A DNA stretch of 64,000 bases from Bradysia coprophila (taxonomy: Eukaryota > Arthropoda > Insecta > Diptera > Sciaridae): assembly GCF_014529535.1 (NCBI RefSeq), contig NW_023503371.1, positions 865,778-929,777 on the forward strand, read 5' to 3'. This document shows positions 63,390 through 64,000 of the stretch, piece by piece (within the stretch, counting starts at the first letter, position 1; each line of letters begins with the position of its first letter). A program made the position numbers and the translations under genes. Under the pieces are notes generated by a model. That model was given only the letters and a program-made list of their open reading frames with translations. It was not told the DNA's origin and searched no databases.

Positions 63390-63618
63390 CAAGGTTCTGA
63401 AAGAACAGGTTAAGACACTTACGAAGACACAAATCTTGACAATTCAGACATGTATATTGTTTGAAAAGTCAACTTAAAAAAAAATATTTTTTTTTTAGTA
63501 AGTTGAAATCGTCATATCAAATATTCCAAACATAGTAGTTAGCGCTACAGGAAAATTTTGATCACACCGCCTTCGTGATCAACTCAAAAGTGTCTTAACC
63601 TGTTCTTTCAGAACCTTG
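63390..63618. repeat. Inverted repeat, perfect 31-bp arms
   Basis: 63390-63420 (CAAGGTTCTGAAAGAACAGG ...) is exactly complementary to 63588-63618, with about 167 bp between and an A/T-run hairpin in the middle. Confidence 0.85.
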
Positions 63619-64000
63619 GTTAAAATTCAAAATTATGCGACATAAAAGAGGGAGAGAGAAGAACATCCATCTCCTTATAATAACACAGCTTTCATTTGAC
63701 TTTTCTGCATAATACGTTAAAAAAAGGGAGTTGCAATGTTTGTTCATAAATACAACATCGGTGCATACGGTGCAGTCCATAAAGTATAAATGCCTGAGCT
63801 TTTGTCTTGGCGAATAGAATTAAATGTGAAACGATTAGGATTTCTTGGCACGTCGTCGGTACGATCGTCAGTAATGTGATAGATTCCCAATTTATTATTA
63901 TGCGGAACGTCTTCAACTTCCGAACAAATAATAAAATTGTTAATTAGAGAATCTCTTGCCATCGAATGTTCTGTTACGCGATGTATACATTTGTGTATGG

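Larger units (their letters stand above)
59713..64000. other. Gene-free stretch with inverted repeats
   Basis: Upstream region of the Pvf-like gene, a (TA)n tract (61129-61160) and two small inverted-repeat elements (63061-63251, 63390-63618). No coding exon recognised beyond a possible signal-peptide exon near 59856. Confidence 0.5.

Noticed and set aside
1..64000. CRISPR arrays, bacterial operons or prophage
   Set aside because: Spliceosomal introns and animal genes throughout; the tandem repeats seen have no spacer structure.

Overview
The window looks like genomic DNA of an insect, most likely a fly or gnat. It is AT-rich, with short-intron genes that read as insect orthologues: a WRNIP1/Mgs1 clamp-loader-like ATPase, FBXL4, a membrane-anchored GH18 chitinase and a PDGF/VEGF-related factor. 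A deoxynucleoside kinase of the insect dNK type is also present. No species can be named from sequence alone. Gene density is low and mobile-element remnants are dense. Exon structures were derived by hand from splice sites plus conserved frames. Every multi-exon model given as complete closes in frame.

Layout. 1-24 kb holds no recognised host gene. It carries a 5'-truncated Penelope-like element (3.7-5.2 kb), several fold-back/MITE elements, a 2.6 kb fold-back element with CCGATA arrays (13.3-15.9 kb), and an hAT-like non-autonomous element with a perfect 8-bp target duplication (21.6-22.8 kb) joined to a 514-bp tandem duplication. 24.9-27.9 kb (minus) is a seven-exon transmembrane chitinase. 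28.7-33.2 kb holds WRNIP1 (minus) and, divergently, the first exon of FBXL4. 41.1-49.0 kb holds a second, virtually identical copy of that WRNIP1/FBXL4-exon-1 block, followed by the rest of FBXL4. 51.5-53.3 kb is a small LTR element without coding capacity (TRIM-like). 56.9-59.7 kb is a PDGF/VEGF-like factor (minus) with an unrelated plus-strand gene nested in its intron. 59.8-64 kb is gene-free.

The centre of interest is 33165-41071, 7.9 kb sitting exactly between the two copies of a 4311-bp direct repeat (28854-33164 and 41072-45382). On its minus strand it carries two spliced, head-to-tail genes: a complete five-exon deoxynucleoside kinase (233 aa), then a three-exon gene encoding two OTU cysteine-protease domains fused to an APE-type endonuclease and a non-LTR reverse transcriptase. 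It is less AT-rich than its surroundings. I read it as a young mobile element that brings its own nucleotide-salvage kinase and deubiquitinase. The flanking block looks like a giant target-site duplication, or a duplication made during insertion. Because of it, one WRNIP1 copy and one FBXL4 copy stay complete, while the truncated WRNIP1 copy points its promoter into the element. An assembly artefact at the repeat junction cannot be excluded without reads.
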